Positions 27,251 to 36,541 of a stretch of 64,000 bases of DNA are shown piece after piece. The notes beneath the pieces were generated by a model, which made no database searches, was not told where the DNA came from, and worked only from the letters and a program-made list of their open reading frames with translations. The stretch is from NCBI RefSeq assembly GCF_024756275.1, contig NZ_JANUGQ010000010.1:1-64000 (forward strand), written 5' to 3'. The translations under genes were made by a program, and so were the position numbers. This stretch comes from Streptomyces pyxinae. GTDB taxonomy: Bacteria > Actinomycetota > Actinomycetes > Streptomycetales > Streptomycetaceae. The stretch's first letter is position 1. Every line of letters starts with the position of its first letter.

Positions 27251-28607
27251 GTGCTGCTCCTCGGGGGTGGAGGACCGGACAGGTCGGGGCCGCGCCCCCG
27301 CCCGGTGCGGTGTCTTCGGCCGGGGCCGGGTCACCGGACGACGGGTGGGGGGCGGTCGCCGTCCGGCGCGGGGGCCAGTCGACCGGCAGGCGGCGCAGAC
27401 CGCGTACGACGACGTTGTTCTGGTAGTCGCGCGGCGCCTCGCGCAGCCGCGGCGGCCGCCCGGCCAGGACCGACAGGGCGGTACGCGCGGTCAGCCGGGC
27501 CAGGGCCGCTCCCAGACAGAAGTGCGCGCCGGCCCCGAGAGCCAGGTGGCGTGCCGCCCGGCTCCCACCGTCCCTCGGCAGATGGCGCCGGGGCCGGAAG
27601 GCGTGCGGGGCATCGAAGACGTCCGGGTCGCGGTTGGCCGCGGCCAGCAGGGGCAGCACAACGGTGCCGCGCGCCGCCGGGACGCCCCGCAGCACCACAT
27701 CGCACAGCGCGGCGCGGGGAGCGACCTGCACGGGAGAGTGGAGCCGCAGCACCTCCTCCACCACCGCGTCCACCAGCGCCGGGTCGCGGGCCAGCGCCCA
27801 CAGCCGCCCGGAACGGTCGCCGCTCAGCTGCGCCACCGCGTGCGAGAGCAGACTGACCGTGGTGTCGTACCCGGCGCTCAGCAGCAGACCACAGGTGGTC
27901 ACGGCCTCGCGGATGTCGGCCGGAGGACCGTCCGGCGGGCGCAGCAGAGTGCTCAGCAGACCGTCCTGCTCCGCCGGCCCACGGGGCCGGGCGGCCTGGC
28001 GGTGGAAGAACCGCACCAGCCGGAAGCGGGCCCGGGCGACGGCCGGTTCGTCGAGAACGCGGGCCGGATGGTCGAGACCCTGGACGACCAGCCGGGCATC
28101 GCGCCGGAAGGCCTTCCGCTCCTGGTCGGGCACCCCCAGCACCTCGCTCATGACCGCCATCGCCAAGGGCTCGGCGACGCCGGCGACGAAGTCGCCGGGG
28201 CCGTCCGGGCACCCATGGACCAGCTCACGGCTGTGCCGGGTGACGCGCTCGGCCAGCACCCGCACCCGGCGTCCGCTGAAGTACCGCGCGACCTGCCCCC
28301 GCAGCCGGGTGTGCGCGGGGGCGTCGAGCTGGAGGAAGGACCGCGCCGGCAGCCCGAGCAGAGAGGTCTCGTACAGCTCGCCGGCGCCATGGCCGAACCG
28401 CGCGTCGCCCAGCACCTCGGCGCAGGCGGCGTGTCCCAGGACGGCCAGGGCACCGCCGGGCAGCCGGTGCACGGACCGGGCGCGCATCGCGGGTGTCAGG
28501 CACCGGTTCGGGTCGGCCAGAAATCCGGGGTCCTCCACACTCGTCCCGAGAAACAGCGCCAGTTCACGCACCGCCGCGCGGACCGGTTCGCCATCTGCCA
28601 CAGCCAC
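27240..28607 (-). CDS. Cytochrome P450
   Basis: A 455-residue bacterial P450. The heme ligand Cys364 lies in GAGAHFCLGAAL, the I-helix oxygen-activation motif is AGYDTT (245-250), and the K-helix ExxR is Glu285-Arg288. The final 45 residues are a Pro/Ala-rich tail beyond the normal fold. GTG 28607 is supported by GGAGG. It is the first gene of the P450-ACP-KS operon; overlap with the ACP gene suggests that it hydroxylates or otherwise oxidises an ACP-bound or released acyl product. No ferredoxin gene is adjacent. The substrate cannot be told. Confidence 0.95.
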   Translation of the reverse strand: MAVADGEPVRAAVRELALFLGTSVEDPGFLADPNRCLTPAMRARSVHRLPGGALAVLGHAACAEVLGDARFGHGAGELYETSLLGLPARSFLQLDAPAHTRLRGQVARYFSGRRVRVLAERVTRHSRELVHGCPDGPGDFVAGVAEPLAMAVMSEVLGVPDQERKAFRRDARLVVQGLDHPARVLDEPAVARARFRLVRFFHRQAARPRGPAEQDGLLSTLLRPPDGPPADIREAVTTCGLLLSAGYDTTVSLLSHAVAQLSGDRSGRLWALARDPALVDAVVEEVLRLHSPVQVAPRAALCDVVLRGVPAARGTVVLPLLAAANRDPDVFDAPHAFRPRRHLPRDGGSRAARHLALGAGAHFCLGAALARLTARTALSVLAGRPPRLREAPRDYQNNVVVRGLRRLPVDWPPRRTATAPHPSSGDPAPAEDTAPGGGAAPTCPVLHPRGAAHDQ

Positions 28608-28704
28608 AAGTCCTCCGCACCTACGTCATGGGAAAGGGATAACCGCCGCAGAACAGGGGTAGTTCGGGAAAACCGGCCCCAGGACGCGAGAAGGGGAAAC
28701 ATCC

Positions 28705-29163
28705 GTGAAAGCGTTCATTCACCACAAAGCGTTCATTCACCACGTGGAAGTTCGCTGGTCCGACGTGAACGCCTTCGGAGTGGTCGGCGACGCCACGATC
28801 GCCGCTTATGTCGAGGAGGCGCGAGGCGCCCTGGTCAGAGAACTCGCGGAATCGCCGGCCCCCGGGGCGCCGGACGCGCCCCAGACGATCCACCTCACGC
28901 TGCGCCAGCGCATTCGCTACTACCGGCTCGTCCGTTGGCAGTCCGCGCCGCTGCGCGTATCCCTCCGAGTTCTGCGGATCCGGCCGTCGTCTGTCGAGTT
29001 GCACGGAATCGTCGGCGAGGAGAAAACACCCTTCGCCGAGGCGTACGTCCTGTCCGGCTGCTGGAGCCCGGCACGCCGGAGGCCCCATCTGATGAATTCG
29101 GCGCAGCGGGCCCTGCTGGAAAGCTATTGCGAAACCACTCCGGGCGGGAGCCGCGCCGGTTGA
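28705..29163 (+). CDS. Acyl-CoA/ACP thioesterase, hotdog (4HBT) fold
   Basis: A 152-residue single hotdog-fold thioesterase. The motif VRWSDVNAFG, with the Asp typical of 4HBT enzymes, is followed by a helix (TIAAYVEEARGALV). It is divergent from the P450 with 97 bases between and so probably releases the product of the neighbouring KS/ACP system. The start is GTG 28705 after AAGGGG. The first residues are duplicated: an 18-base direct repeat gives KAFIHH twice before the first strand. The usual His-Val-Asn-Asn after the Gly is replaced by VVGD, so substrate preference may be unusual. Confidence 0.85.
   Translation: MKAFIHHKAFIHHVEVRWSDVNAFGVVGDATIAAYVEEARGALVRELAESPAPGAPDAPQTIHLTLRQRIRYYRLVRWQSAPLRVSLRVLRIRPSSVELHGIVGEEKTPFAEAYVLSGCWSPARRRPHLMNSAQRALLESYCETTPGGSRAG
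28708..28743 (+). repeat. 18-bp direct duplication at thioesterase N-terminus
   Basis: AAAGCGTTCATTCACCAC occurs twice in a row (28708-28725 and 28726-28743), in frame, directly after the GTG start. It adds six residues and is comparatively AT-rich. Confidence 0.95.
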
Positions 29164-29631
29164 ACCGGGCCCGCCGAGACAGACATTCCCCGGTCCGTGC
29201 CGCCCTATGACACCACCCGGCGGTTTCACCTGGAGGAGGCAGGCGCGGGACGCGGGTTCGATCTCCCGGACGCATGCTGCCGAGTCTGGCGTGAAACGTA
29301 CGGCCGCGCCCGCCGTGGACCGCCGATTCCCGTGGCGCGCCATGGGGCCGGGGCCGGACTCGCCCGGTCGCCGGGCCTGTCGCGCGGTGCGCCGGGGCAG
29401 GCCGGGGAGGGGTGGAGAGAGGTGGGCTCCGGTGGTCGGGTGCGGCACGGTAACAGGCCGGCCGCGGTCCGGGGGCGGGGGCGAGGAGATCCGGCCGTAT
29501 GGGGTATCCACGGCATTTCCCCGTAGCGGCAGGGCAAAGGTGTACTGACCATGATTCTGGCGGGGCACCCGCTCCGACGGACCGTCGAGCCAGGCAATAG
29601 TGAGCAAGGCCAAGCAAGGCTAGGAGTGTTC
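29164..29631. other. Intergenic region, no gene seen
   Basis: About 470 bases between the thioesterase and the DUF4232 gene. Frames on both strands have shadow-like composition. The last 90 bases become less GC-rich and probably include the promoter of the secreted protein. Confidence 0.4.
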
Positions 29632-30132
29632 ATGCGTACCACCCGGAAGAGCGCCGCCGTTCTCGCCGCCGCGCTGCTGTGTGCCGCGGGGGCGGGCACC
29701 GCGCAGGCCGCGCCCGCGCGGAGCGGCGGCGCCCCATCCGCGTGCCGTCCGGCCAACCACACCGCGAAGATCACCGACGCGCCCGGCAGCGCCGGGCACC
29801 ACCACTACCGCGTCACCCTGACCGCGCCGCGCGGATACGAGGCGTGCGACCTCGCCGGCTCCCCGGCCGGCGTCCACTTCTCGTACCGCGGTTCGCAGAG
29901 CCGGGTCACCGCGGGCCACTACGGCGACCAGCGGACCAAGGTGGTCTTCGGGCCCGGGCATCCCGTGCACTTCGACATCCAGGTTCCCAACAACGCCCGG
30001 AGCGTCCCCGCGGACGAGGTGTCCTTCACGCTCCGGGCCCCGGGCGGCGACATTCCCGGCACGTCCTTCGCCGAGGGCAGGCTGGCGGTCGCCGCCGGCA
30101 CTCTCATCGGGCCCGTCCAGAGCGGCGCCTGA
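29632..30132 (+). CDS. Secreted DUF4232-like protein
   Basis: A 166-residue exported protein. Residues 1-27 are a signal peptide (AAVLAAALLCAAGAGTAQAAPA). The mature part fits the DUF4232 pattern: a first Cys (SACRPANHTAKI), a beta-rich VTLTAP region and a second Cys in YEACDLAGSPAGVHF, likely forming a disulfide, followed by an immunoglobulin-like strand pattern. The function of the family is unknown; members are secreted or lipoproteins, but no lipobox is seen here. The start ATG 29632 is supported by AGGAG. A hairpin follows at 30153. Confidence 0.85.
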   Translation: MRTTRKSAAVLAAALLCAAGAGTAQAAPARSGGAPSACRPANHTAKITDAPGSAGHHHYRVTLTAPRGYEACDLAGSPAGVHFSYRGSQSRVTAGHYGDQRTKVVFGPGHPVHFDIQVPNNARSVPADEVSFTLRAPGGDIPGTSFAEGRLAVAAGTLIGPVQSGA

Positions 30133-30152
30133 CCTTCCGTCCGGTCTCCCGG

Positions 30153-30184
30153 GGTGGCGCGGTGCCGTGGTGCGCCGCGCCACC
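30153..30184 (+). terminator. Hairpin terminator after the DUF4232 gene
   Basis: GGTGGCGCGG (30153-30162) pairs perfectly with CCGCGCCACC (30175-30184) over a 12-base loop, 20 bases after the stop. Confidence 0.7.
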
Positions 30185-30306
30185 GCGCGTCGCGACCGTT
30201 TCCCGGGGTCCGGTCCACGGCCCGGCCGGTGCCGCCGGTGGCCAACGGCCGTCGTGAAAACACGGATCCGGGGACGTTGTCAGTGGTGGCGTCTAGCGTG
30301 CCGACC

Positions 30307-31719
30307 ATGAGCCGATCCGTTCAGGCATACGCCTACGCACGCCCTTCCGCCCTGGTCACCGAGGCCGGTGGCGCCGCTCTCGGTCTGGAGACCGCGGGCG
30401 GGTCGACACCGGTCGGGGCGGAGGCCCATCCGGCCTTCTTCGCCGGGTTCCTGACCTCTCCCGGGGCGGCCGCCCGCGCGCTGCTGGCCGTCGCGGACGT
30501 GGCCGGCACGCGCTACTACCAGCGCACCCTGCGCTCCTCGCTGGATCCGGTCGTCACGGGCAACGGCGACCGGCTGCGCTTCGAGTCGTTCTCGGGATGC
30601 TGCGGGGTCTACGCCCGCCTCGACATTCTCCCGGAGGGCCTGGACGGCGCCGGTACCGGGCACGGCACCACCAATGTCGACGTCAACAACCCGCTGCGCG
30701 AGGCCCTGTCACGGCTCGGCGGTGACGACCCGATGCATCTGCGGGTCGGTCCGGACGAGTTGGCGGTCGCCACCCTGGACGGCCCGGTGGTGGAGAAGAA
30801 GGTGCCGCTGCCCGATCGCTGGCTGCGCGGCTTCGCCGAGTCCCAGGTGGTCTGCGCCGGCTTCGACCTGCGCGCCGAACTGGACGCGGCCGAGGCGGTG
30901 CGCTTCCTGCGCTCGCTGCCGCGTACCGCCGCCGGCTCCGCGTCGGCGCGCGGCCCGATGTGGGTGGTGGCGGCCGGCCGTACGCTGCGCCCCACCACCC
31001 GCCCCGTCCCCGGCGCCGTCTGCCTGCCGGGCCCGGAGCGGCTGGCCGCGCTCCAGCGGGTGCTGCGGCACGCCACCGGACTGCGGGTGTACGGGCCCGC
31101 CGTGCCCGACGGGGCGGCCACCTCCAGCGCCTGGGAGGTGTCCCTGCCCGGGATGCGGCTCACACTGACCCTGTCGCCGGACCCCGCTCGCGGGTTCTCC
31201 GGCGAGGGCGGGGTGCTGGAGGCGCTGGCCACCGACGAGGCGGCCGGGGACGCGGAGCTGGTGTCCGTCCTGCTCGCCTGGGAGCCCCGGATCGACCCCG
31301 CCGACCTGGCCGGGCAGTCCGGCCTGGGCGTCGCCCGGGTGCGCGCCGCGCTGGCCCGGCTGGGCACGGCCGGCCGGGTCGGTTACGACATGGCCGACGC
31401 GGCCTATTTCCATCGCGAGCTGCCGTACGACGCCGGGCGCGCCGAGCGCCACAACCCGCGGCTCACCGCCGCCCGCGCCCTGGTGGCGGAGGGTGCCGTG
31501 ACGCTGGGCGGCGGCGGCCTCGCGCAGGTGGTCTCCGGCGAACAGCGCTACCAGGTCCGCGAGTCGGCGGGCTCCGTCCTGAGTTGCACCTGCCTCTGGT
31601 GGGCCGAGTACCGGGGCCGGCGGGGCCCGTGCAAGCACGCGCTCGCCGTCCGTATCGCGCGGCGCGCCGCCGGCGCTCCCGTCGCCCCGACCGCCGCCAC
31701 CGCCGGAGCCACCCGATGA
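30307..31719 (+). CDS. SWIM zinc-finger protein
   Basis: A 470-residue protein with a C-terminal SWIM zinc finger: CTC, then GPCKHAL, giving the C-x-C-x(n)-C-x-H pattern near residues 420-440. The N-terminal part is a mixed alpha/beta region without known motifs. SWIM domains bind DNA or proteins. ATG 30307 gives a clean N-terminus (MSRSVQAYAY), and the upstream frame is rejected. The stop overlaps the next start (ATGA), so it is translationally coupled to the large DUF6493 protein. In other actinomycetes such pairs are often accompanied by MoxR and VWA genes, which are not here. Confidence 0.9.
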   Translation: MSRSVQAYAYARPSALVTEAGGAALGLETAGGSTPVGAEAHPAFFAGFLTSPGAAARALLAVADVAGTRYYQRTLRSSLDPVVTGNGDRLRFESFSGCCGVYARLDILPEGLDGAGTGHGTTNVDVNNPLREALSRLGGDDPMHLRVGPDELAVATLDGPVVEKKVPLPDRWLRGFAESQVVCAGFDLRAELDAAEAVRFLRSLPRTAAGSASARGPMWVVAAGRTLRPTTRPVPGAVCLPGPERLAALQRVLRHATGLRVYGPAVPDGAATSSAWEVSLPGMRLTLTLSPDPARGFSGEGGVLEALATDEAAGDAELVSVLLAWEPRIDPADLAGQSGLGVARVRAALARLGTAGRVGYDMADAAYFHRELPYDAGRAERHNPRLTAARALVAEGAVTLGGGGLAQVVSGEQRYQVRESAGSVLSCTCLWWAEYRGRRGPCKHALAVRIARRAAGAPVAPTAATAGATR

Positions 31720-34622
31720 GCCGGACCGCCGACACCAACACCGCCACCGGCGCCGAGGCGGCCCTCATCGCCGGCCCCGCCCGCGCCCTGGCCATCGGCC
31801 ACCCCGCCGACGCCACGGTCGCCACGGGCCCGGCCGGCGCCCCCGACACCCCCGGCGACGGCACCGTGTCCGGGGTCTCCCACGGCGTGGCCGGGTATGT
31901 CGCCGCTGCGATCCGGGCCGGCCGCCACCAGGCGGTGCCCGCGCTGGCCGCCCGGCTCACCCCGGCCCAGCGGTGCGATCTGGCCCGTGAACTCCCCGGT
32001 CTCCGCAAGGAGTTCCGTGCCCTGGGCTGGAACCGGTGGGAAGAGCGCGAGAACATGCGGGTCGCCCTGGTGCTCGCCGGCGCGGTCTGCCACACCGGTG
32101 CCGCCGCGTCGGCCAGTTGGCTGGGGGCGCGTGAACTGCGGGACTGGGAAGGGCTGCCCACCGAGCGGCTGCTCGCCCTCTACGCCGACCGCGACCCGGC
32201 CTGGCTGGGCGATCTGGCGCACCGGCTGGCGAACCGGGCGAGCACCGCCGAGGAGGACTATCCACTGATCAGGGGGCTGGTCCGGCTGGCCGGCTGCCCG
32301 GTTCCCACCACCGATGCGTTCGTCCGCGGCTGGGCGACGGCCATGGTCGCGCTGGGATACGGCGACCGGGACCGGGTGCGGCTCGACGACGCGCTGCGCG
32401 CGGAACCCGCCGTCCGGGAGCTGGTGGCGCGGCTGTTCGAGACCGTCGAGCCCGCTGACGCGCTCGTCCGGTTCGGCGACCCGGAGCGGCCGCAGCACTG
32501 GCCGGCGGCGCTCGCCCGGCTCGCCGGGGACGGCACCCTGGAGCGGCCCGCGCTGGTCCGGAGCACCCTCGCCCGGCTGCTGCGCGGCGGCCGGCCGCAA
32601 CAGCTGCGCGTCTTCACCGCCGTTCTCCGGAAGCTGGAACTCACACCGCAGGAGGAGCGGCGGCACCTGGCCGACTGGATCGCGCTGGCCGCCGACGCCC
32701 CGTCCCCGGTGGCGGCCGAGGCCCAGCAGGTGGCGACCCGCCTCTGGGAGGCCGGCGAGCTGACCGCCGAGCGGCTGGCGGAGCTGTCCGACGCGGTGCT
32801 GTTCCGCCCGGAGAAGAAGCTGGTCCGCGCGCAACTGGTGCTGTTGGGCAAGGCTCTGCGGCGCGACCCCGGCGCCCGGCAGGTGCTGCTGCCCGCCGTG
32901 GCCGGTGCCTTCGGCCACGGGGACACCGCCCTCCAGGAACGCGCGCTGGCGCTGGTCACCCGCCATCTCCGGCCCGGGGACGACGCGCTGCGGGAGGAAC
33001 TGGCCGGGCAAGCGGCCCTGTTGAGCCCGGCGCACCAGCCGGCCGCCGCGGCCCTGTTCGGTGCGGACCTCTCCCCTACCGCCGGGGAGCCGTACGAGGA
33101 GACACTGCCACCCGCACCGGTGCCGCGCCGCCTGTGTCCCGCGCCGGAGACGGTCGCCGAGACGGTGGAGCTGGTGGCCGCGCTGGTACGGGCCCGGCGG
33201 CCGGACCCCGCCGGGTTCGAGGTCGCGCTCGACGGGCTGGTGCGGCACGCGCACCGCGACCGGGCGGCGCTGGCCGAGGCGCTGGAGCCAGTGCTCGCCA
33301 CCGGGTGGCGCTGGGAGCGGGACGAGCACGGGCGGGTGGACCCCGGTCGCCTTGGCTGGCTGGAGCTGGTGGCCGCCGCGGTCCTGCGCCGGGTGCGGCC
33401 GGCCGACCTGACCGGTGACATCGCGGAGGGCAGCCGCCGGGACTGCCCGCACGAGGCGCTGGAGCGGGTGCTCAGGGCGCGGCTGTACGAGGTCGCGCAC
33501 CGGGTGCGGACCGCTCCGCCGCCGTTCCTGCTCGCCACGCCCAGCTGGGAGACGGGTGCCATCGAGCCGGAGGAGCTGGCCGGGCGGCTCGCCGCCTATC
33601 ACCGTCTGGGCCTGGAGCCGGCCCCCGCCGACTTCGCGCAGGCGCTGCTGCGGGTGCGGCGCGACCCGGCCGCCGCCTCCCTGGCCGCGGCGGCCGGCAG
33701 CCCGGCGGGCGACCGGCTGGCGCGGTGGCTCGTCGCTCCCGGGGACGCGGCGGACCGGCTGGAGCGCCGGGTCGAGGAACCCGCACCGCACCGGCCCGGC
33801 CACCTGTGGGGGCGGGCCCGCGCGGGGGTACGCCGCGTCGTGGTGGCCACCCGTGAACGGCTGCTGCCGCTGCGGGAGTTCCCGCCGGCCTTCCATACGC
33901 TGGGCCGCGCCCACACGGGCCTCACGGAGCGCTGCTGGCACTGGGACTCGCTGGACGGTCTGCGCGGCGCGGTACTGCCCGAGGACCGCGAGCTCCAGGC
34001 CGCCTGGGCGCTGCCCGGGTTCACCGCCTGCGCCGTGTCCGGGGAGCGCGGTGCCTGCGCGGAGCTGCCCCGGCTGGCCGAACTCGGCGGCGAGGCCGGC
34101 CCGGTGCTGCATCTGGCGGTCGCCACCGGACTGGGCGCCCGGCACCCGGAGGACCGGCTCGCGGCGGTCGACGCGCTGCTGGTGCTGGCGGCCCGGGGCG
34201 AGCTGGACGCCGCTCGGGTCGGCCGGGACCTGGCCGAGCTGATCGGGATGGGCACCGTCAAGCCGAACCGGCTGGCCGACGCGGCGCGTACGGCGGCGGC
34301 CACCGGCGCCTGTGCCACCACCTGGGCGGTGCTCGCTCCCGCGCTGCCGGCCCTGCTGCCGGTGGAGGGCGGGGCCGGACAGGGCGGAGCCGGACAGGGC
34401 GGGGCCGGACAGGGCGGGGCCGGACAGGGCGAGAAGCCCGGCTCCGTGCCGAGTGGGGCGGGCGAGCTGCTGGCGGTGGCCGCCGACTGCGTCGAACGGT
34501 GCGGTGCCACCGGACCGGTACCGGCCGGACTCGACGCGGCGGCCGGGCGGACCGGTTCCTCCCGGTTCGCGGCGCAGGCCCGCCGGCTGCGGGACGGGCT
34601 CAGCGCGGCGGGGCGCGGGTGA
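31716..34622 (+). CDS. Large DUF6493-family protein
   Basis: A 968-residue soluble, Ala/Leu/Arg-rich helical protein of the kind annotated DUF6493, usually encoded next to a SWIM protein. HEAT-like helical repeats dominate residues 100-600 (for example GLRKEFRALGWNRWEER and ARLLRGGRPQQLRVFTAVL). Trp-rich patches occur near the C-terminus (RCWHWDSLDGLRGAV). A Gly-Gly-Ala-Gly-Gln pentapeptide repeats four times near residues 885-904. ATG 31716 overlaps the SWIM stop by four bases. No enzymatic motif is visible; a scaffold role with the SWIM protein is inferred. Confidence 0.85.
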   Translation: MSRTADTNTATGAEAALIAGPARALAIGHPADATVATGPAGAPDTPGDGTVSGVSHGVAGYVAAAIRAGRHQAVPALAARLTPAQRCDLARELPGLRKEFRALGWNRWEERENMRVALVLAGAVCHTGAAASASWLGARELRDWEGLPTERLLALYADRDPAWLGDLAHRLANRASTAEEDYPLIRGLVRLAGCPVPTTDAFVRGWATAMVALGYGDRDRVRLDDALRAEPAVRELVARLFETVEPADALVRFGDPERPQHWPAALARLAGDGTLERPALVRSTLARLLRGGRPQQLRVFTAVLRKLELTPQEERRHLADWIALAADAPSPVAAEAQQVATRLWEAGELTAERLAELSDAVLFRPEKKLVRAQLVLLGKALRRDPGARQVLLPAVAGAFGHGDTALQERALALVTRHLRPGDDALREELAGQAALLSPAHQPAAAALFGADLSPTAGEPYEETLPPAPVPRRLCPAPETVAETVELVAALVRARRPDPAGFEVALDGLVRHAHRDRAALAEALEPVLATGWRWERDEHGRVDPGRLGWLELVAAAVLRRVRPADLTGDIAEGSRRDCPHEALERVLRARLYEVAHRVRTAPPPFLLATPSWETGAIEPEELAGRLAAYHRLGLEPAPADFAQALLRVRRDPAAASLAAAAGSPAGDRLARWLVAPGDAADRLERRVEEPAPHRPGHLWGRARAGVRRVVVATRERLLPLREFPPAFHTLGRAHTGLTERCWHWDSLDGLRGAVLPEDRELQAAWALPGFTACAVSGERGACAELPRLAELGGEAGPVLHLAVATGLGARHPEDRLAAVDALLVLAARGELDAARVGRDLAELIGMGTVKPNRLADAARTAAATGACATTWAVLAPALPALLPVEGGAGQGGAGQGGAGQGGAGQGEKPGSVPSGAGELLAVAADCVERCGATGPVPAGLDAAAGRTGSSRFAAQARRLRDGLSAAGRG
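34368..34427 (+). repeat. 15-bp tandem repeat, four in-frame copies
   Basis: GGCGGGGCCGGACAG repeats four times in the DUF6493 gene and encodes GGAGQ each time. One copy has an A for G change. It is probably a length-variable linker. Confidence 0.9.
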
Positions 34623-35084
34623 GGAGGGGGTCCGGCGCATGGGCCGGGCCGACCGCCGCCGGGCCGGGGGACCGGCCCGGAGCGGCCCGCCGGCCATGGG
34701 GCGGGCTCACCACGGCGGATGGTGGGTGAGGCGGATCCGGCGAGTGGGCGGGGCGCCGCCCGGGCCCGACCCGGGCGGCGCCCCGCGAGCCCGGAAACCA
34801 TGGGCGGTGCCGGGGCCCCGGGCGGCGCCGGGACCATCAGGGGCCCCGGGTGGGATCCAGTCCCCGCCCCTGAGTGGGCGTCGGACGCCCTGGGCCTTCG
34901 GCGTGAGATGGACCGGCCCCCGCCGTGGGGTGCCCCCGGCCTTCCGCCGCCGGGCCGGGGGCGGCCGGGCGGCCCGCCTCCTCAGCCGTGCGGCGGAGCC
35001 AGGGGCGGCTCGCCTCCTCACCGGTGCGCGGGGGCGGCGGTGGCCGTCCCGGGCGCCCGCAGCCCGTCCGGTGCCGGGCCGGCC
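34623..35084. other. Intergenic gap between convergent genes
   Basis: About 460 bases of low-complexity GC-rich sequence with no gene, clear hairpin or long repeat that I can support. Open frames crossing it are Pro/Gly/Arg-rich on both strands. Confidence 0.4.
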
Positions 35085-35489
35085 TCACCGCACCGGGGTG
35101 TTCGGCAGCCCGAGCTTCTCCAGGACGCGGGTGCGCAGGAGTTCGTACTCCTCGCGCAGCCGGCGCAGCTCGGTGACGGGCGGGCGGGGGACGACGACGC
35201 CCTCGGTGACGGTCTCCTCCGGTGCGAACTGCTCCCGGGTGAGGTCGATCTCGATCCCCGGCTCCAGGCGGTTCCACCAGTGGAAGTCGACGCGCACTCC
35301 GCCGACATGGACCTCGCCGCGCATCAGCGCGCCGCCCAGCAGATCGCCCAGAACCAGCGCGGTCACCCCGCACTGGTCCCGGGCCGGGTTGTCCCCGGTC
35401 CAGCGCGCCCGGAACTCGGGCGTGCATGTCTCGGCGCTCCAGCTGGCGCGTACGGCGTGTTCTATGTCGGCGAGGAGCAGAGGTCGCAT
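35085..35489 (-). CDS. YunG-like hypothetical protein
   Basis: A 134-residue protein resembling the YunG family. The pattern SWSAETC, then ARDQCGVTALVLGDLLGGAL and FHWWNRLEPGIEIDLTREQF, matches the family's W-S-x-E-T, G-Q-C-x-V-T-A and D-L-T-x-x-Q-F blocks. The conserved Cys and His suggest a papain-like fold, but function is unknown. The start ATG 35489 is inside a longer open frame whose upstream part is shadow-like. The gene stands alone between gaps. Confidence 0.8.
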   Translation of the reverse strand: MRPLLLADIEHAVRASWSAETCTPEFRARWTGDNPARDQCGVTALVLGDLLGGALMRGEVHVGGVRVDFHWWNRLEPGIEIDLTREQFAPEETVTEGVVVPRPPVTELRRLREEYELLRTRVLEKLGLPNTPVR

Positions 35490-35665
35490 GCCCGGGATCC
35501 TGTCAGGAGCCACTGACAGCCGTTGCGGCGACGGCCCCGCCCCGTGGCCTCTCGCGTCCCCGCGACCCCCGCGGCCCCGCGGCCCTTCGAAGGGAATCGC
35601 TTCGAAGGGGATGGGTGGCGGCTTCCCCCCGGGCGCCTTCCGGGGTGGCGCCGCTCCGCCCGGGA

Positions 35666-36541
35666 TCAGGCGGACCGGGCCGTGAGCGCGGCGAGTTCGC
35701 CCAGGAGCCGGGCCGCCGGAGCGGGGTCGAGCAGCCACTTCAGATGGCTGCCCGGAAGGGTGCGGACGTCGTAGGGGTTGTCCGGCGTCAGCGCGTCGCC
35801 CTCCCGGATCAGCCGGTCCTGCAGGGCGAGGGGCAGGCTCGCGTCGTCGGCCAGCCGCACATAGGTCTTCGGGACGCGTCCCCAGGTCGCCGCCTGCGCC
35901 CGGTCGGCGGAGGTGCCGGTGTCCAGGTTCTCGTCGGGCTGGAAGGAGTTGAGGAGGACCAGGAACTCGTCGTCGGTGCCGTCCGCGAGAAAGGCCGCCT
36001 TGAAGGCGGCGAGGGCGGTGGCGTCCGCGGTGCGGAAGTTGACGCGGAGCAGGCCGAGTTCGCCCGGATTCCCGGCCAGCGCCAAGGCCAGGGCGGCAGT
36101 GTCCACCGTGGCCATCTCCGGCTCGGCGTAGTAGTCGCCCACGTCCAGGGTGACCGGGCACCAGGACGAGACGTAGACGATGCGGTCGATCAGGTCCGGC
36201 CGGGTGTTGGCCGCGGCGGTGGCCGTGATGCCGCCACGGCTGTGCGACACCAGGATCACCGGGCCGTTGTCCTTGGCCCGTTCGAGGATTCCGATCAGGT
36301 GGTTCGCGTTGTCGGCGAGCGTGACCCCCTTGATGGAGCCGGGTGCGCCGGCGAACTCTTCGAGGTTCTGCGGCGCCTGGTACGCGCGCGGACAGCTCGC
36401 CCCGAAGCCGTGTCCCGGCAGGTCGACGGCGACCGAACGGTGTCCGAGCAGGCCGAGTTCGGCCTGGAGGGGCGCGAAGGAGAAGGAGCTCGCGAAGGCT
36501 CCGTGAACCAGGACGAACGTCGGCTGCATCGGTGTGCTCAC
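35666..36541 (-). CDS. Alpha/beta hydrolase (esterase)
   Basis: A 291-residue alpha/beta hydrolase. It opens with PTFVLVHGAFASSFSF (oxyanion HG motif), has the nucleophile elbow SHSRGG and a late GSHLKWLLDP with the catalytic His. The pattern matches the salicylate-esterase / methylketone-synthase-like group (EstA type) found in many soil bacteria. No signal peptide is seen, so it is cytoplasmic. GTG 36541 with GAGAG upstream is preferred; ATG 36529 is an in-frame alternative. The substrate is unknown. Confidence 0.9.
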   Translation of the reverse strand: MSTPMQPTFVLVHGAFASSFSFAPLQAELGLLGHRSVAVDLPGHGFGASCPRAYQAPQNLEEFAGAPGSIKGVTLADNANHLIGILERAKDNGPVILVSHSRGGITATAAANTRPDLIDRIVYVSSWCPVTLDVGDYYAEPEMATVDTAALALALAGNPGELGLLRVNFRTADATALAAFKAAFLADGTDDEFLVLLNSFQPDENLDTGTSADRAQAATWGRVPKTYVRLADDASLPLALQDRLIREGDALTPDNPYDVRTLPGSHLKWLLDPAPAARLLGELAALTARSA

